From: Pelomonas sp966111775
GTDB lineage: Bacteria; Pseudomonadota; Gammaproteobacteria; Burkholderiales; Burkholderiaceae_C
Direction: 5' to 3'
Assembly (NCBI GenBank): GCA_966111775.1
Contig: CBHWBD010000004.1
Location: 4,194-68,193 of the forward strand
Length of the DNA stretch: 64,000 bases
A program made the translations under genes and the position numbers. The notes beneath the pieces were generated by a model. The model was not told the origin of the DNA and searched no databases. It saw only the letters and a program-made list of their open reading frames with translations. Of this stretch, positions 37,350 through 45,147 are shown piece by piece; within the stretch, counting starts at the first letter, position 1, and every line of letters begins with the position of its first letter.

Positions 37350-39101
37350 TCAGTGATTGTGTCGCGGCGGCGTGTCCACCACGCCGCGATAGGGGACGGC
37401 CAGCTCCAGGCAGGCACCGGTCGACAGCGGGCCGACCGTCGAGCGATAGATCTGCTGCCAGGGCGTCTGGCTCGCCGGCGACGCGGGCGGGCCTTCGGCG
37501 CGTCGGTGTGACAGCGCCTCGTCGCTCAACAGCACATCGCAGCGCCCGGCCTCCAGGTCGATGCGGACGACATCGCCCGTGCGCAACCAGGCCAGGCCGC
37601 CGCCGACGGCGCTTTCCGGCGAGGCATGCACGATGGACGGACTGTCCGAGGTGCCGGACTGGCGGCCGTCGCCCAGGGTCGGCAGGCTGGTCACGCCGCG
37701 GCGGATCAGCGCATCCGGCGGCTGCATGTTGACGACCTCGGCCGAGCCCGGCCAGCCGACAGGCCCCGCGCCGCGCATGACCAGGATGCAGCCCTCGTCG
37801 ATGGCCAGGGCCGGGTCGTTGATGCGAGCGTGATAGTCGTCGGCGCCATCGAAGACGATGGCCCGCGCCTCGAAGGCGCCGTCCTTCAGATAGCGCGCGC
37901 GGAAGGCGGGCGAGATGACGCTGGCCTTCAGGATGGCGAAGTCGAAGAGATTGCCGCTCAGCACGACAAAGCCGGCGTCGGGCTTCAGCGGTGCGCTGAC
38001 GGGGAAGATGACCTCGCGGTCGTGCGTCTCGCGACCTTGGAGGTTGGCGGCCATCGTGCGCCCGGTCACCGTGGGGCGCTCGGTGCGCAGCAGGCCTGAC
38101 TGCTGCAGCTCCCACATGATGGCCGGCACACCGCCGGCGCGATGGAAACGCTCGCCGAGGAACTGCCCGGCCGGCTGCATATTGAGCAGCAGCGGTACGC
38201 GCTGGCCGACCTCGGTCCAGTCAGCGGCGGTCAACTCGATGCCGGCATGGCGGGCCATGGCCGCCAGATGCGGCTGGGCATTGGTCGAACCGCCGATGGC
38301 GGCGTTGACGACGATGGCGTCGAGGAAGGCGTCGCGGCTGAGGATGCGCGAGGGCCGCAAGTCCTCGCGAGCCATCTCGACGATGCGCCGGCCCGTCTCG
38401 TAGGCCATCTGGCCGCGCTCGCGGTAGGGCGCGGGGATGGCCGAGCAGCCGGTCAGCGACAGGCCCAGGGCCTCGGCCAGCGCATTCATCGTCGAGGCCG
38501 TGCCCATGGTGTTGCAGTGGCCGGCCGAGGGCGCGGACGCGGCGGCGATCTGGATGAAGGTCTCTTCGTCGATCTCGCCGGCCGCCAGGCGCCGGCGGCC
38601 GGCCCAGATGGCGGCGCCGGAGCCGACCAGCTGCCCTTCGAACCAGCCATCCAGCATGGGCCCGCCGGACAGCACGATGGCGGGGATGTCGACGGTGGAC
38701 GCGGCCATCACCTGGGCTGGCGTTGTCTTGTCACAGCCCGTCGTCAGCACCACGGCGTCCAGCGGGTAGCCGTGCAGGATCTCGACCAGGCCGAGGTAGG
38801 CCAGGTTGCGGTCCAGGGCCGCGGTGGGGCGGCGGCAGTTCTCGAAGATGGGATGCAGCGGGAACTCCATCGCGATGCCGCCGGCGTCGCGGATGCCGTC
38901 GCGCACGCGCTTCGCCAGCTCCAGATGGATGCGGTTGCAGGGGCTCAAGTCGCTGCCGCTCTGCGCGATGCCGATGATGGGCCGGCCCGAGCGCAGTTCG
39001 GCGGGCGTGAGGCCGTAGTTCATGAAGCGCTCCAGATAGAGCGCCGTCATGTCGACATGGTCGGGGTTGTCGAACCAGTCCTGGGAGCGCAGGCGCTTCA
39101 T
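37350..39101 (-). CDS. IlvD/Edd-family sugar-acid dehydratase (xylonate/arabonate type)
   Basis: 583 residues from the ATG at 39101, which overlaps the stop of the upstream gene (ATGA). Fe-S cysteines typical of the sugar-acid branch: Cys55 in SDLSPCNRIH, Cys123 in LTTGCDKTTPA and Cys196 in SAGHCNTMGT; the catalytic Ser lies in GTSDSPSIVHASPE. The spacing matches D-xylonate or L-arabonate dehydratase rather than dihydroxyacid dehydratase. Product would be 2-keto-3-deoxy-xylonate (or -arabinonate), which the XylX-like enzyme encoded just upstream would dehydrate further. Together they form the middle of a Weimberg-type oxidative pentose route. Gluconate-type substrates cannot be excluded. Confidence 0.9.
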   Translation of the reverse strand: MKRLRSQDWFDNPDHVDMTALYLERFMNYGLTPAELRSGRPIIGIAQSGSDLSPCNRIHLELAKRVRDGIRDAGGIAMEFPLHPIFENCRRPTAALDRNLAYLGLVEILHGYPLDAVVLTTGCDKTTPAQVMAASTVDIPAIVLSGGPMLDGWFEGQLVGSGAAIWAGRRRLAAGEIDEETFIQIAAASAPSAGHCNTMGTASTMNALAEALGLSLTGCSAIPAPYRERGQMAYETGRRIVEMAREDLRPSRILSRDAFLDAIVVNAAIGGSTNAQPHLAAMARHAGIELTAADWTEVGQRVPLLLNMQPAGQFLGERFHRAGGVPAIMWELQQSGLLRTERPTVTGRTMAANLQGRETHDREVIFPVSAPLKPDAGFVVLSGNLFDFAILKASVISPAFRARYLKDGAFEARAIVFDGADDYHARINDPALAIDEGCILVMRGAGPVGWPGSAEVVNMQPPDALIRRGVTSLPTLGDGRQSGTSDSPSIVHASPESAVGGGLAWLRTGDVVRIDLEAGRCDVLLSDEALSHRRAEGPPASPASQTPWQQIYRSTVGPLSTGACLELAVPYRGVVDTPPRHNH

Positions 39102-40237
39102 GGCGCACGGTTCCGCAGATGCTTCATCAGCGCGCCAACGCCATAGGTCCACGGCGGCAGGGCGTCGCTGCGCTGCACGGTGTTGACGAGGCCGCCCAGA
39201 GCCGGGCTTGAAATCGTCACGCGGTCGCCCAGGCGATGCGTGAAGCCGGCGCCCGGCGCGCCGCGGTCCTGGATGGGCGAGAACATGGTGCCGAGGAAGA
39301 GCATGAAGCCGTCGGGGTATTGGTGGTGGGCGCCGCAGGCATGGCCCACCAGCTCCAGCGGGTCGCGGCTGATCTCCTGCATGCGGCTGAGGCCTTCCAG
39401 CACGAAGCCGTCGTCTGCGCCTTCGATGCGCAGGCTCACCTCGGCGGCCCGCACCGTGTCCAGCGTGAAGTGCTCGCCGTCGAACAGGCGGATGAAGGGG
39501 CCGATGGCGCAGGAGGCGTTGTTGTCCTTGGCCTTGCCCAGCAGCAGGGCGCTGCGGCCTTCGATGTCGCGCAGGTTGACGTCATTGCCCAGGGTCGCGC
39601 CGATGACCTCGGCGCGGCCGTTGACGGCCAGCACGACCTCGGGCTCGGGGTTGTTCCACTGCGAATCGGGATGCAGGCCGACGGCCGCGCCGAAGCCGAC
39701 AGCCGACATGGGCTGAGCCTTGGTGAAGACCTCGGCGTCCGGGCCGAGGCCCACCTCCAGATAGGGCGACCAGGCGCCGCGGGCGACGAACTCGGCCTTG
39801 AGGCGCTGCGCGGCTTCGGAGCCGGGGCGGATGGTGGACAGGTCGCTGCCGATGCTTTCATGCAGTTGCGCGCGCAACTCGTGGGCGCGGGCCGCATCGC
39901 CGCCGGCCTGGGCCTCGATGACGCGTTCCAGCAGGCTGACGGCGAAGGTCACGCCGCAGGCCTTGATGGCCTGCAGGTCGCAGGGGGCGAGCAGGCGAGG
40001 GGCCAGGGCCTGGACCGGGCCGAGCACTTCACCGGGGGCGCTGCGGGCGATGTGCAGCAGCTCGGCATGGTCCAGCAGCTCGGCCATGGTCGACGCGTGG
40101 CGCGACAGGTCGACCAGTTCGCCATGGCGCACGGTGACCAGGGCCGGGCCGGCCACGTCGGGGCGCCAGACGCGGCCGAGCAGCAGGGCGCGCTCGGCGT
40201 CGGCGGGAAGGAAAGAAGTCTCGGCGGCGGGGTTCAT
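39098..40237 (-). CDS. XylX-like 2-keto-3-deoxy-pentonate dehydratase (fumarylacetoacetase superfamily)
   Basis: 379 residues. The C-terminal half is a fumarylacetoacetate-hydrolase-like domain with the metal-binding pattern PEVVLAVNGRAEVIGATLGNDVNLRDIEGR, where NPEPE supplies metal-ligand glutamates, and GTMFSPIQDRGAPGAGFTHR. The long N-terminal domain and the sequence GVTFAVSLLERVIEAQAGGD are those of the XylX/AraD subgroup. XylX converts 2-keto-3-deoxy-xylonate to 2-oxoglutarate semialdehyde in Caulobacter. The gene starts 20 bases after the GntR stop and has no clear Shine-Dalgarno; the spacer instead contains an operator-like palindrome. It overlaps the downstream dehydratase gene by four bases. 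Semialdehyde dehydrogenase is not in the window. Confidence 0.85.
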   Translation of the reverse strand: MNPAAETSFLPADAERALLLGRVWRPDVAGPALVTVRHGELVDLSRHASTMAELLDHAELLHIARSAPGEVLGPVQALAPRLLAPCDLQAIKACGVTFAVSLLERVIEAQAGGDAARAHELRAQLHESIGSDLSTIRPGSEAAQRLKAEFVARGAWSPYLEVGLGPDAEVFTKAQPMSAVGFGAAVGLHPDSQWNNPEPEVVLAVNGRAEVIGATLGNDVNLRDIEGRSALLLGKAKDNNASCAIGPFIRLFDGEHFTLDTVRAAEVSLRIEGADDGFVLEGLSRMQEISRDPLELVGHACGAHHQYPDGFMLFLGTMFSPIQDRGAPGAGFTHRLGDRVTISSPALGGLVNTVQRSDALPPWTYGVGALMKHLRNRAP

Positions 40238-40245
40238 GCCGAGAT

Positions 40246-40259
40246 TGTGAGCGCTACCT
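40246..40259. promoter_or_regulatory. Operator-like site TGTGAGCGCTACCT between gntR and the XylX-like gene
   Basis: This 14-mer agrees with TGGTAGCGCTACCA at 11 positions and shares GCGCTACC with the sites at 30530 and 41142. It fills almost the whole 20-base gap between the GntR stop and the XylX-like ATG (9 bases from the ATG), so a bound repressor there would act as an internal block or at a second promoter inside gntR. Confidence 0.5.
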
Positions 40260-40935
40260 AAAGGATCAGGTACTCGGGATAGCGCTGCTGGATCTCATCC
40301 ACCGAGGCCAGGGTGCCGGACAGGTGTTCCCGCACGGCCAGCTGGGCGGCTTCGGCATCGCCTGACTCGATGGCTTCCAGGATGGTCAGGTGGCCGGCCA
40401 TGATGGACTCGGCCTTGCCCTCGGTCGGCACATGGAGCAGGCGCAGGCGGTCGACATGGCCCGACATGCGCGTCACCACCGCCCACAGCCGCGGCAGGCC
40501 GGCAGCCACGTACATCAGACGGTGGAATTCCTTGTCGGCCGCGATGAAGGCGGGGTAGGCCTTGCTGGCGGCGAGGTCCAGCTGGCGCGACAGCTGGGTG
40601 CGCAGCTCCGCGATCACCGCCTGGTCATGCGACAGCGCCAGCAGGCGCGCGATCTCGATCTCGATCGAGCGGCGCAGGAAATGCGCTTCGCGGGCGGCCG
40701 GCACGTCGATGCGGCTGACCTGGGTCGTGTACTGGGCGCGGATCAGCACCAGGCCCTCTTCGCTGAGGCGGATGAGGGCGTCGCGCACCGGCGTCTGGCT
40801 GACGCCGAACTTCTGGGCCAGTTCGCCGCGGTCCAGCGCGCTGCCGGGCGCCAGCTCCAGGGAAATGATGGCGGCTCGAAGCGCCTCGACGACCTGGGGT
40901 GCCGCGTGGCGGGTGGGATCAAGCGTGGTGTTCAT
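40258..40935 (-). CDS. GntR-family regulator (FadR/FCD subgroup)
   Basis: 225 residues from the ATG at 40935. An N-terminal winged helix (about 8-75; LDRGELAQKFGVSQTPVRDALIRL) is followed by an all-helical FCD effector domain (about 80-210). Its metal-ligand residues are visible in the FIAADKEFHRLMY, GHVDRLR and HLTILEAIESGDAEAA segments. FCD regulators commonly bind sugar acids such as glucuronate, galactonate or arabonate. It is upstream of the XylX/XylD-type genes on the same strand and divergent from the TonB-dependent receptor. The 260-base gap to the receptor holds a palindrome suited to it (41082-41095). Likely inducer: a xylonate, arabonate or glucuronate derivative. Confidence 0.88.
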   Translation of the reverse strand: MNTTLDPTRHAAPQVVEALRAAIISLELAPGSALDRGELAQKFGVSQTPVRDALIRLSEEGLVLIRAQYTTQVSRIDVPAAREAHFLRRSIEIEIARLLALSHDQAVIAELRTQLSRQLDLAASKAYPAFIAADKEFHRLMYVAAGLPRLWAVVTRMSGHVDRLRLLHVPTEGKAESIMAGHLTILEAIESGDAEAAQLAVREHLSGTLASVDEIQQRYPEYLIL

Positions 40936-41081
40936 CTCAGGTGGAAAGCCGAATCTGCCGCCGACACGCGAAGGCTGGGGGTCATTGTCGTCGCGAGCCC
41001 CACGCATCCCCGGCGTGTGAAAGCGCTTGTCGACGCCTCGACTGGGGCGCAATTCTGAGGCGCGTCCGGCCCTGCTGGAGC

Positions 41082-41095
41082 ACTAATACATTAGT
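41082..41095. promoter_or_regulatory. Inverted repeat ACTAATACATTAGT, candidate GntR operator
   Basis: Perfect 6-bp arms (ACTAAT and ATTAGT) around two bases, an AT-rich island in very GC-rich DNA. It lies 147 bases upstream of the gntR ATG and 12 bases before the -35 box of the receptor promoter, fitting a FadR-type dimer controlling one or both directions. Confidence 0.55.
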
Positions 41096-41106
41096 ACACA
41101 CCCTCG

Positions 41107-41135
41107 TTGACGACGGAAGTTGGTGAACGTAAATT
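41107..41135 (+). promoter_or_regulatory. Sigma-70-type promoter of the xylan TonB-dependent receptor
   Basis: TTGACG (41107-41112), 17-base spacer, TAAATT (41130-41135). Transcription would begin near 41142, exactly where the operator-like element starts, leaving a leader of about 54 bases with AGGAGA before the ATG at 41196. Confidence 0.65.
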
Positions 41136-41141
41136 CAAAAA

Positions 41142-41164
41142 TGTGCGCGCTACCATTTGATGGT
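41142..41164. promoter_or_regulatory. Operator region at the receptor transcription start
   Basis: Two overlapping signals. TGTGCGCGCTACCA (41142-41155) shares GCGCTACCA with the site at 30530, and ACCATTTGATGGT (41152-41164) is a perfect inverted repeat with 5-bp arms. Both lie just downstream of the -10 box, a standard position for repression. Confidence 0.5.
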
Positions 41165-41195
41165 GCCGACGTCATAAAACCAATCAGGAGACGAG

Positions 41196-44100
41196 ATGAA
41201 CAAGAGCTTTTCGCGGCCGAACCACCGCACCCGCCTGGATCGCCAGTTGGCCCTGGGCACCACGCTGCTGGCCGGCCTGATTTCACAGGCCTATGCGCAG
41301 ACGGCGCCGACAGCATCGACCCAGCAACTGGAGACGGTCGTCGTCACCGGCATCCGCAGCTCCTTGGCGGCCTCGGCGCTTGCCAAGCGCGACAACATCG
41401 GCCTGTCGGACTCGATCCACGCCGAAGACATCGGCAAGTTCCCGGACAACAACCTGGCCGAGTCGATCTCGCGCATTCCCGGCGTCCAGGTGAACCGCGA
41501 CGTGACGGGTGAGGGTTTGAACATCCAGGTGCGCGGCCTGGGTTCCAACTTCACGCGCATCCTGATGAACGGCGCCCCCGTCGCATCGGCCTCCACGAGC
41601 CTCACCAGTGCCGGCAACGCCAACCGCGAAGTCGACCTGGACTTCATGCCAGGCGACCTGTTCTCGCGCATCACCGTGTCCAAGAGCCCCACGGCCGGGA
41701 TGCTGGAAGGCGGTATTGCAGGCGTCGTGAACATGCGCAACGCCCGCCCGTTCGACAAGCCCGGCACGCGCGGCACCGTCAAGCTGCAGCTGGCCAAGAA
41801 CGACCCCGCGCCCGATCCCAGCACGCGCGGCACGGCGATCTTCAGCACGACCTTCGGCGACACCTTCGGCGTGCTGGCCGGCGTGTCCTTCGCCCGCAAC
41901 AAGATCACCACGCGCGGCTTCGAGGACGGCACGGACTGGGTGACGCCGCGCCTGACCAACCCCCTGCAGACCGGCACGGGGTCCTCGACCACCAACGGTG
42001 CCTGGGGCATCCCGACGGCAGTGCCCGCCGCGGCAGCCGGCACCTATGGCTCGACGACGTTGACGGCCAACCAACCCGTCAACATGGCCCTGCTGCGGCA
42101 GCTGAACCCCAATGCCACCATCCAGCAAATCGACAACGGCTATATGCCGCGCCTGCCGCGTCCGGTGAACTTCGCGGGTGAGCGCAACCGCGCCAACGCC
42201 CTGCTGAGCTTCGAGTTCCGCCCGACCGCGGATTTCGACGCCTACCTTGACATGCTGACCGGCAGCAAGACCAGCAAGCAGGAGCGTGCCGACTTCGACA
42301 TCAACGTTCGCAACAGTGCCGTCATCCCTTCGGCCATGAGCTATGACCGCAGCGACTGCTCGGTCTACTGCTTCGTGACGGGCGGCACCCTCCTCAACGG
42401 CACCGGCTTTCTCGAATACCGCCGGATGGACGAGAAGAGCAGCTTCACGTCCCTGAACCCGGGCTTCGAATGGCATATCTCCGACAAGTGGACGCTGGAC
42501 GCTCAGGGCAATATGGCCAGCAGCAAATTCAGCCGCCTCGCGCCCACCATCCTGGTCCCGACCGACGCGGCCAAGCCCTTCACGGTGAACATCGGCTCCA
42601 ACGGCAACTTCCCGGTCTATACGCCCAACGGCTTCGACCCCAACAATCCGGCCCTCTACACCTGGGACCACCACGGCAACGCGACGGGCGCCCAGATCAG
42701 CATCAATCGCGAAGACCGCTCGATCCAGACGAGGGGTGCACGCTGGAACCTGGCCTGGGGTGACGAGAGCCTGACCGTCAAGGGCGGCATGGCCTATGAC
42801 ACCTACCACCGCCTGATCACGCCGTATACCGACGATGGCCGTCTGCAGAACGTCGTCTGCGGCGGCAACCTGAACGTGCGCATGTACGCGCCCAACACCA
42901 CCAACCCGAATGGCTGCGTGATCACGCCGGTGACAGCCAACCCGGCGACGCAATACCCGGGCTACGGCCAGGGCTCGACGGCCGGGGGGCCGGCGCTGGC
43001 CTATCAAGGCTCGGCCGTGCCTGACATCACCAAGTACCTGGTCCCCGGCCCCAACGGCTTCGTGGTGATTGACTGGAGCCGCTTCGCTGGGGCCACCGGC
43101 TACAACAACATCACCGCCAACATGGTCCAGGTCGCGGGCAGCAACGCCCTCAGCGGGACCTCCCCCCAGGACTTCACCGAAAACGTCGCCGGCAGCTACA
43201 TCGAGGTGGCTGGCCAGACGCGCATCTTCGACCGCCAGCTGCGCTATGACGCGGGCCTGCGCCGCACACACACCATGCAGACGGTCGGCGCCTACACCGG
43301 CAATGTGGCCGATCCGCGCAATGCAGGCCTGACCAATGGGGGCCTGTACCCCAACCTTGTCACGGAGACGACCGGCCGGACTTCATACAGCAACACCCTG
43401 CCCAGCGGCACGCTGGCCTACAACCTGACTGACGACATGATCGTCCGCGCGGCGGCTTCGAAGGCCATCACCCGCGCTGACCCCAAGGCGCTGCAGCCGC
43501 TGAGGGCGACGTCCAATGACGTGGCCCTGTCGAACGCCACAGCCACCAACCCGGGGCTGAAGCCCTTCGAGTCCAAGAACCTGGACATGGGCTGGGAGTG
43601 GTACACGGACAAGAAGGGCAGCTATGTCGCAGCGGCCTATTTCGACAAGAAGATCAAGAACTTCCCGCGCACTGTCGTGCGCCAGCTGACGCTGACGCAG
43701 ATCCGTCAGGAGTTCGGTGCCGACTCGCTGCAGTACGCGGCGGGCAGCGCGATCGACCTGGCGGTGACTGCGGCCGGCGGCCCCGACAAGTTCAATATTC
43801 CGCTGTCGCAGCCGGTCAACACGCCCGACGTCCTGAAGCTGAAGGGCTGGGAGTTGAGCTGGGCGCAGTCGCTGGACCGCTTCCTGCCGGTCAACGGCCT
43901 GGGCTTCTACGCCAACTACACCCGCACCAAGCAGGACGCGGGCACCAGTGGCCAGGTGCCGATCGGCGCTGCGCCGTACACGGCCAACCTGACCGTGTAC
44001 TTCGAGAACAGCCGCGGCTCCATCCGCCTGAGCAACAGCTACCAGGCCCGGACCCCGTTTGAGTCGAAGAACACGGATTCCATCCCGGCGGGCACCATGC

Positions 44101-44312
44101 TCAAGTACAACAAGGCCTACTACCAGGCGGACCTCTCGACCCGCCTCGAAATCGGCGACTGGGTGGGCTGGAACAAGGGCGTGTCGCTCAACTTTGACGT
44201 TGCCAACCTGAACAAGGCCACGCAGAAGTCCTATATCCAGGAAGAGCTCGCCGTGCGCAGCTACTGGAATCCGGGCCGTACCTATCAGCTGACCGCTCAG
44301 ATGAAGTTCTGA
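41196..44312 (+). CDS. TonB-dependent outer-membrane receptor, probable xylo-oligosaccharide transporter
   Basis: 1038 residues: signal peptide (about 1-33, ending AYA), a short TonB-box-containing segment (LETVVVTGIR), the plug domain (DSIHAEDIGKFPDNNLAESI, then RIPGVQVNRD, IQVRGLGSNFTRILMNGAPV) and a 22-strand barrel ending in TYQLTAQMKF with the terminal aromatic. FPDNNLAESISRIPGV is typical of receptors of the large carbohydrate-transport group in Caulobacter, Xanthomonas and Burkholderiales. Position beside xylan genes, the divergent GntR and two operator types predict uptake of (methyl)glucuronoxylan fragments. The gene is monocistronic: a strong terminator follows 71 bases after the stop. 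Confidence 0.92.
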   Translation: MNKSFSRPNHRTRLDRQLALGTTLLAGLISQAYAQTAPTASTQQLETVVVTGIRSSLAASALAKRDNIGLSDSIHAEDIGKFPDNNLAESISRIPGVQVNRDVTGEGLNIQVRGLGSNFTRILMNGAPVASASTSLTSAGNANREVDLDFMPGDLFSRITVSKSPTAGMLEGGIAGVVNMRNARPFDKPGTRGTVKLQLAKNDPAPDPSTRGTAIFSTTFGDTFGVLAGVSFARNKITTRGFEDGTDWVTPRLTNPLQTGTGSSTTNGAWGIPTAVPAAAAGTYGSTTLTANQPVNMALLRQLNPNATIQQIDNGYMPRLPRPVNFAGERNRANALLSFEFRPTADFDAYLDMLTGSKTSKQERADFDINVRNSAVIPSAMSYDRSDCSVYCFVTGGTLLNGTGFLEYRRMDEKSSFTSLNPGFEWHISDKWTLDAQGNMASSKFSRLAPTILVPTDAAKPFTVNIGSNGNFPVYTPNGFDPNNPALYTWDHHGNATGAQISINREDRSIQTRGARWNLAWGDESLTVKGGMAYDTYHRLITPYTDDGRLQNVVCGGNLNVRMYAPNTTNPNGCVITPVTANPATQYPGYGQGSTAGGPALAYQGSAVPDITKYLVPGPNGFVVIDWSRFAGATGYNNITANMVQVAGSNALSGTSPQDFTENVAGSYIEVAGQTRIFDRQLRYDAGLRRTHTMQTVGAYTGNVADPRNAGLTNGGLYPNLVTETTGRTSYSNTLPSGTLAYNLTDDMIVRAAASKAITRADPKALQPLRATSNDVALSNATATNPGLKPFESKNLDMGWEWYTDKKGSYVAAAYFDKKIKNFPRTVVRQLTLTQIRQEFGADSLQYAAGSAIDLAVTAAGGPDKFNIPLSQPVNTPDVLKLKGWELSWAQSLDRFLPVNGLGFYANYTRTKQDAGTSGQVPIGAAPYTANLTVYFENSRGSIRLSNSYQARTPFESKNTDSIPAGTMLKYNKAYYQADLSTRLEIGDWVGWNKGVSLNFDVANLNKATQKSYIQEELAVRSYWNPGRTYQLTAQMKF

Positions 44313-44383
44313 TCGGCGAACCAGCTTCTGACGCTTTCCTGTGTGTCTCCGCCAGCGGTCCGGGTGTGGCCCGCCGACGGTTC

Positions 44384-44434
44384 GATGAGGGCCACCGCCG
44401 GCCGCAGCCGACGGAGGTCCTCATCTTTTTCTTT
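44384..44434 (+). terminator. Rho-independent terminator after the xylan receptor gene
   Basis: Arms 44384-44396 and 44413-44425 pair at 11 of 13 positions (outer GATGAGG with CCTCATC perfect), with a GC-rich loop that includes CGGCCG. TTTTTCTTT follows at once (44426-44434). The orientation fits transcription ending after the receptor. Confidence 0.88.
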
Positions 44435-44481
44435 GTGCCGCCCGCGTCGGCGCTTGCCCGCTGGCGCCCTGACGGCGAGGT

Positions 44482-45078
44482 TCAGGACCCGGGCTGGAAA
44501 TGGCGCAGGGCCGACATGGCCATGCGCACGACGTTGCGCGTCTCGGCCACGCCGGCCCCGCCCTTGGCACTCAGGCGCAGGCCGCGCACGACGGTCATCA
44601 CGAAATCGGCGGCCGCCGTTTCGTCGAGGCCCGCCGGCAGTTCGCCCTGGGCCTTGGCCCGGGCCAGCGTGGCGGCGACCTCCGCCCCGGATTGCCGCGC
44701 GCCCTGGCGCAGGATGGCGGCAACCTCCTCGTCCTTGACGCCGATCTCGGCCGCCGTGTTGACCGACAGGCAGCCGCGCGCGCGCGCCGCGCCGGTGGCC
44801 GTCGCGATCCCCGTCAGCAGCGCCTCGACGCCCTGCAACGGCGTCGGCGCCGAACCCAGCACCTTCTGCAGCGACTTGATGCGCTCGGCCTGGTAGGCCC
44901 GCAGCGCTTCCAGGAAGAGGCCGCGCTTGCTCTCGAAGGCGTTGTAGAGGCTTTGGCGACCTATGCCCATGGCTTCGACGAGGTCAGGCATGCCGGTGGC
45001 CTCGAAGCCCTGGCGCCAGAACACCTCCATGGCGCGCGCCAGCGCCTCGTCGCGGTCGAATTCGAGCGGTCTTGCCAT
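44482..45078 (-). CDS. TetR-family regulator
   Basis: 198 residues from the ATG at 45078. The N-terminal TetR helix-turn-helix is clear (FDRDEALARAMEVFWRQGFE, then ATGMPDLVEAMGIGRQSLYN with AFESKRGLF). The C-terminal domain has the pattern of YxaF/AcrR-like regulators with conserved GCLSVNTAAE. The AT-rich gap to the divergent thioredoxin-like gene contains a palindrome typical for this family, so it probably represses itself and that neighbour. The ligand is not predictable; reactive aldehydes or electrophiles are common for this subgroup. Coding extends upstream in frame, but only this ATG gives the normal start. Confidence 0.9.
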   Translation of the reverse strand: MARPLEFDRDEALARAMEVFWRQGFEATGMPDLVEAMGIGRQSLYNAFESKRGLFLEALRAYQAERIKSLQKVLGSAPTPLQGVEALLTGIATATGAARARGCLSVNTAAEIGVKDEEVAAILRQGARQSGAEVAATLARAKAQGELPAGLDETAAADFVMTVVRGLRLSAKGGAGVAETRNVVRMAMSALRHFQPGS

Positions 45079-45098
45079 GGACTGAATTGGACTTGTTT

Positions 45099-45114
45099 TT
45101 GAACGATCAGTCAA
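45099..45114. promoter_or_regulatory. TetR-type operator TTGAACGATCAGTCAA
   Basis: An imperfect palindrome centred on GATC with TTGA/TCAA ends, the familiar TetR/YxaF-like operator layout. It lies 21 bases from the tetR ATG and 34 bases from the thioredoxin-like ATG, in the only AT-rich stretch of the gap. Confidence 0.65.
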
Positions 45115-45147
45115 CAATAATGAAAACCAACCGACGCCGACCTCGCC

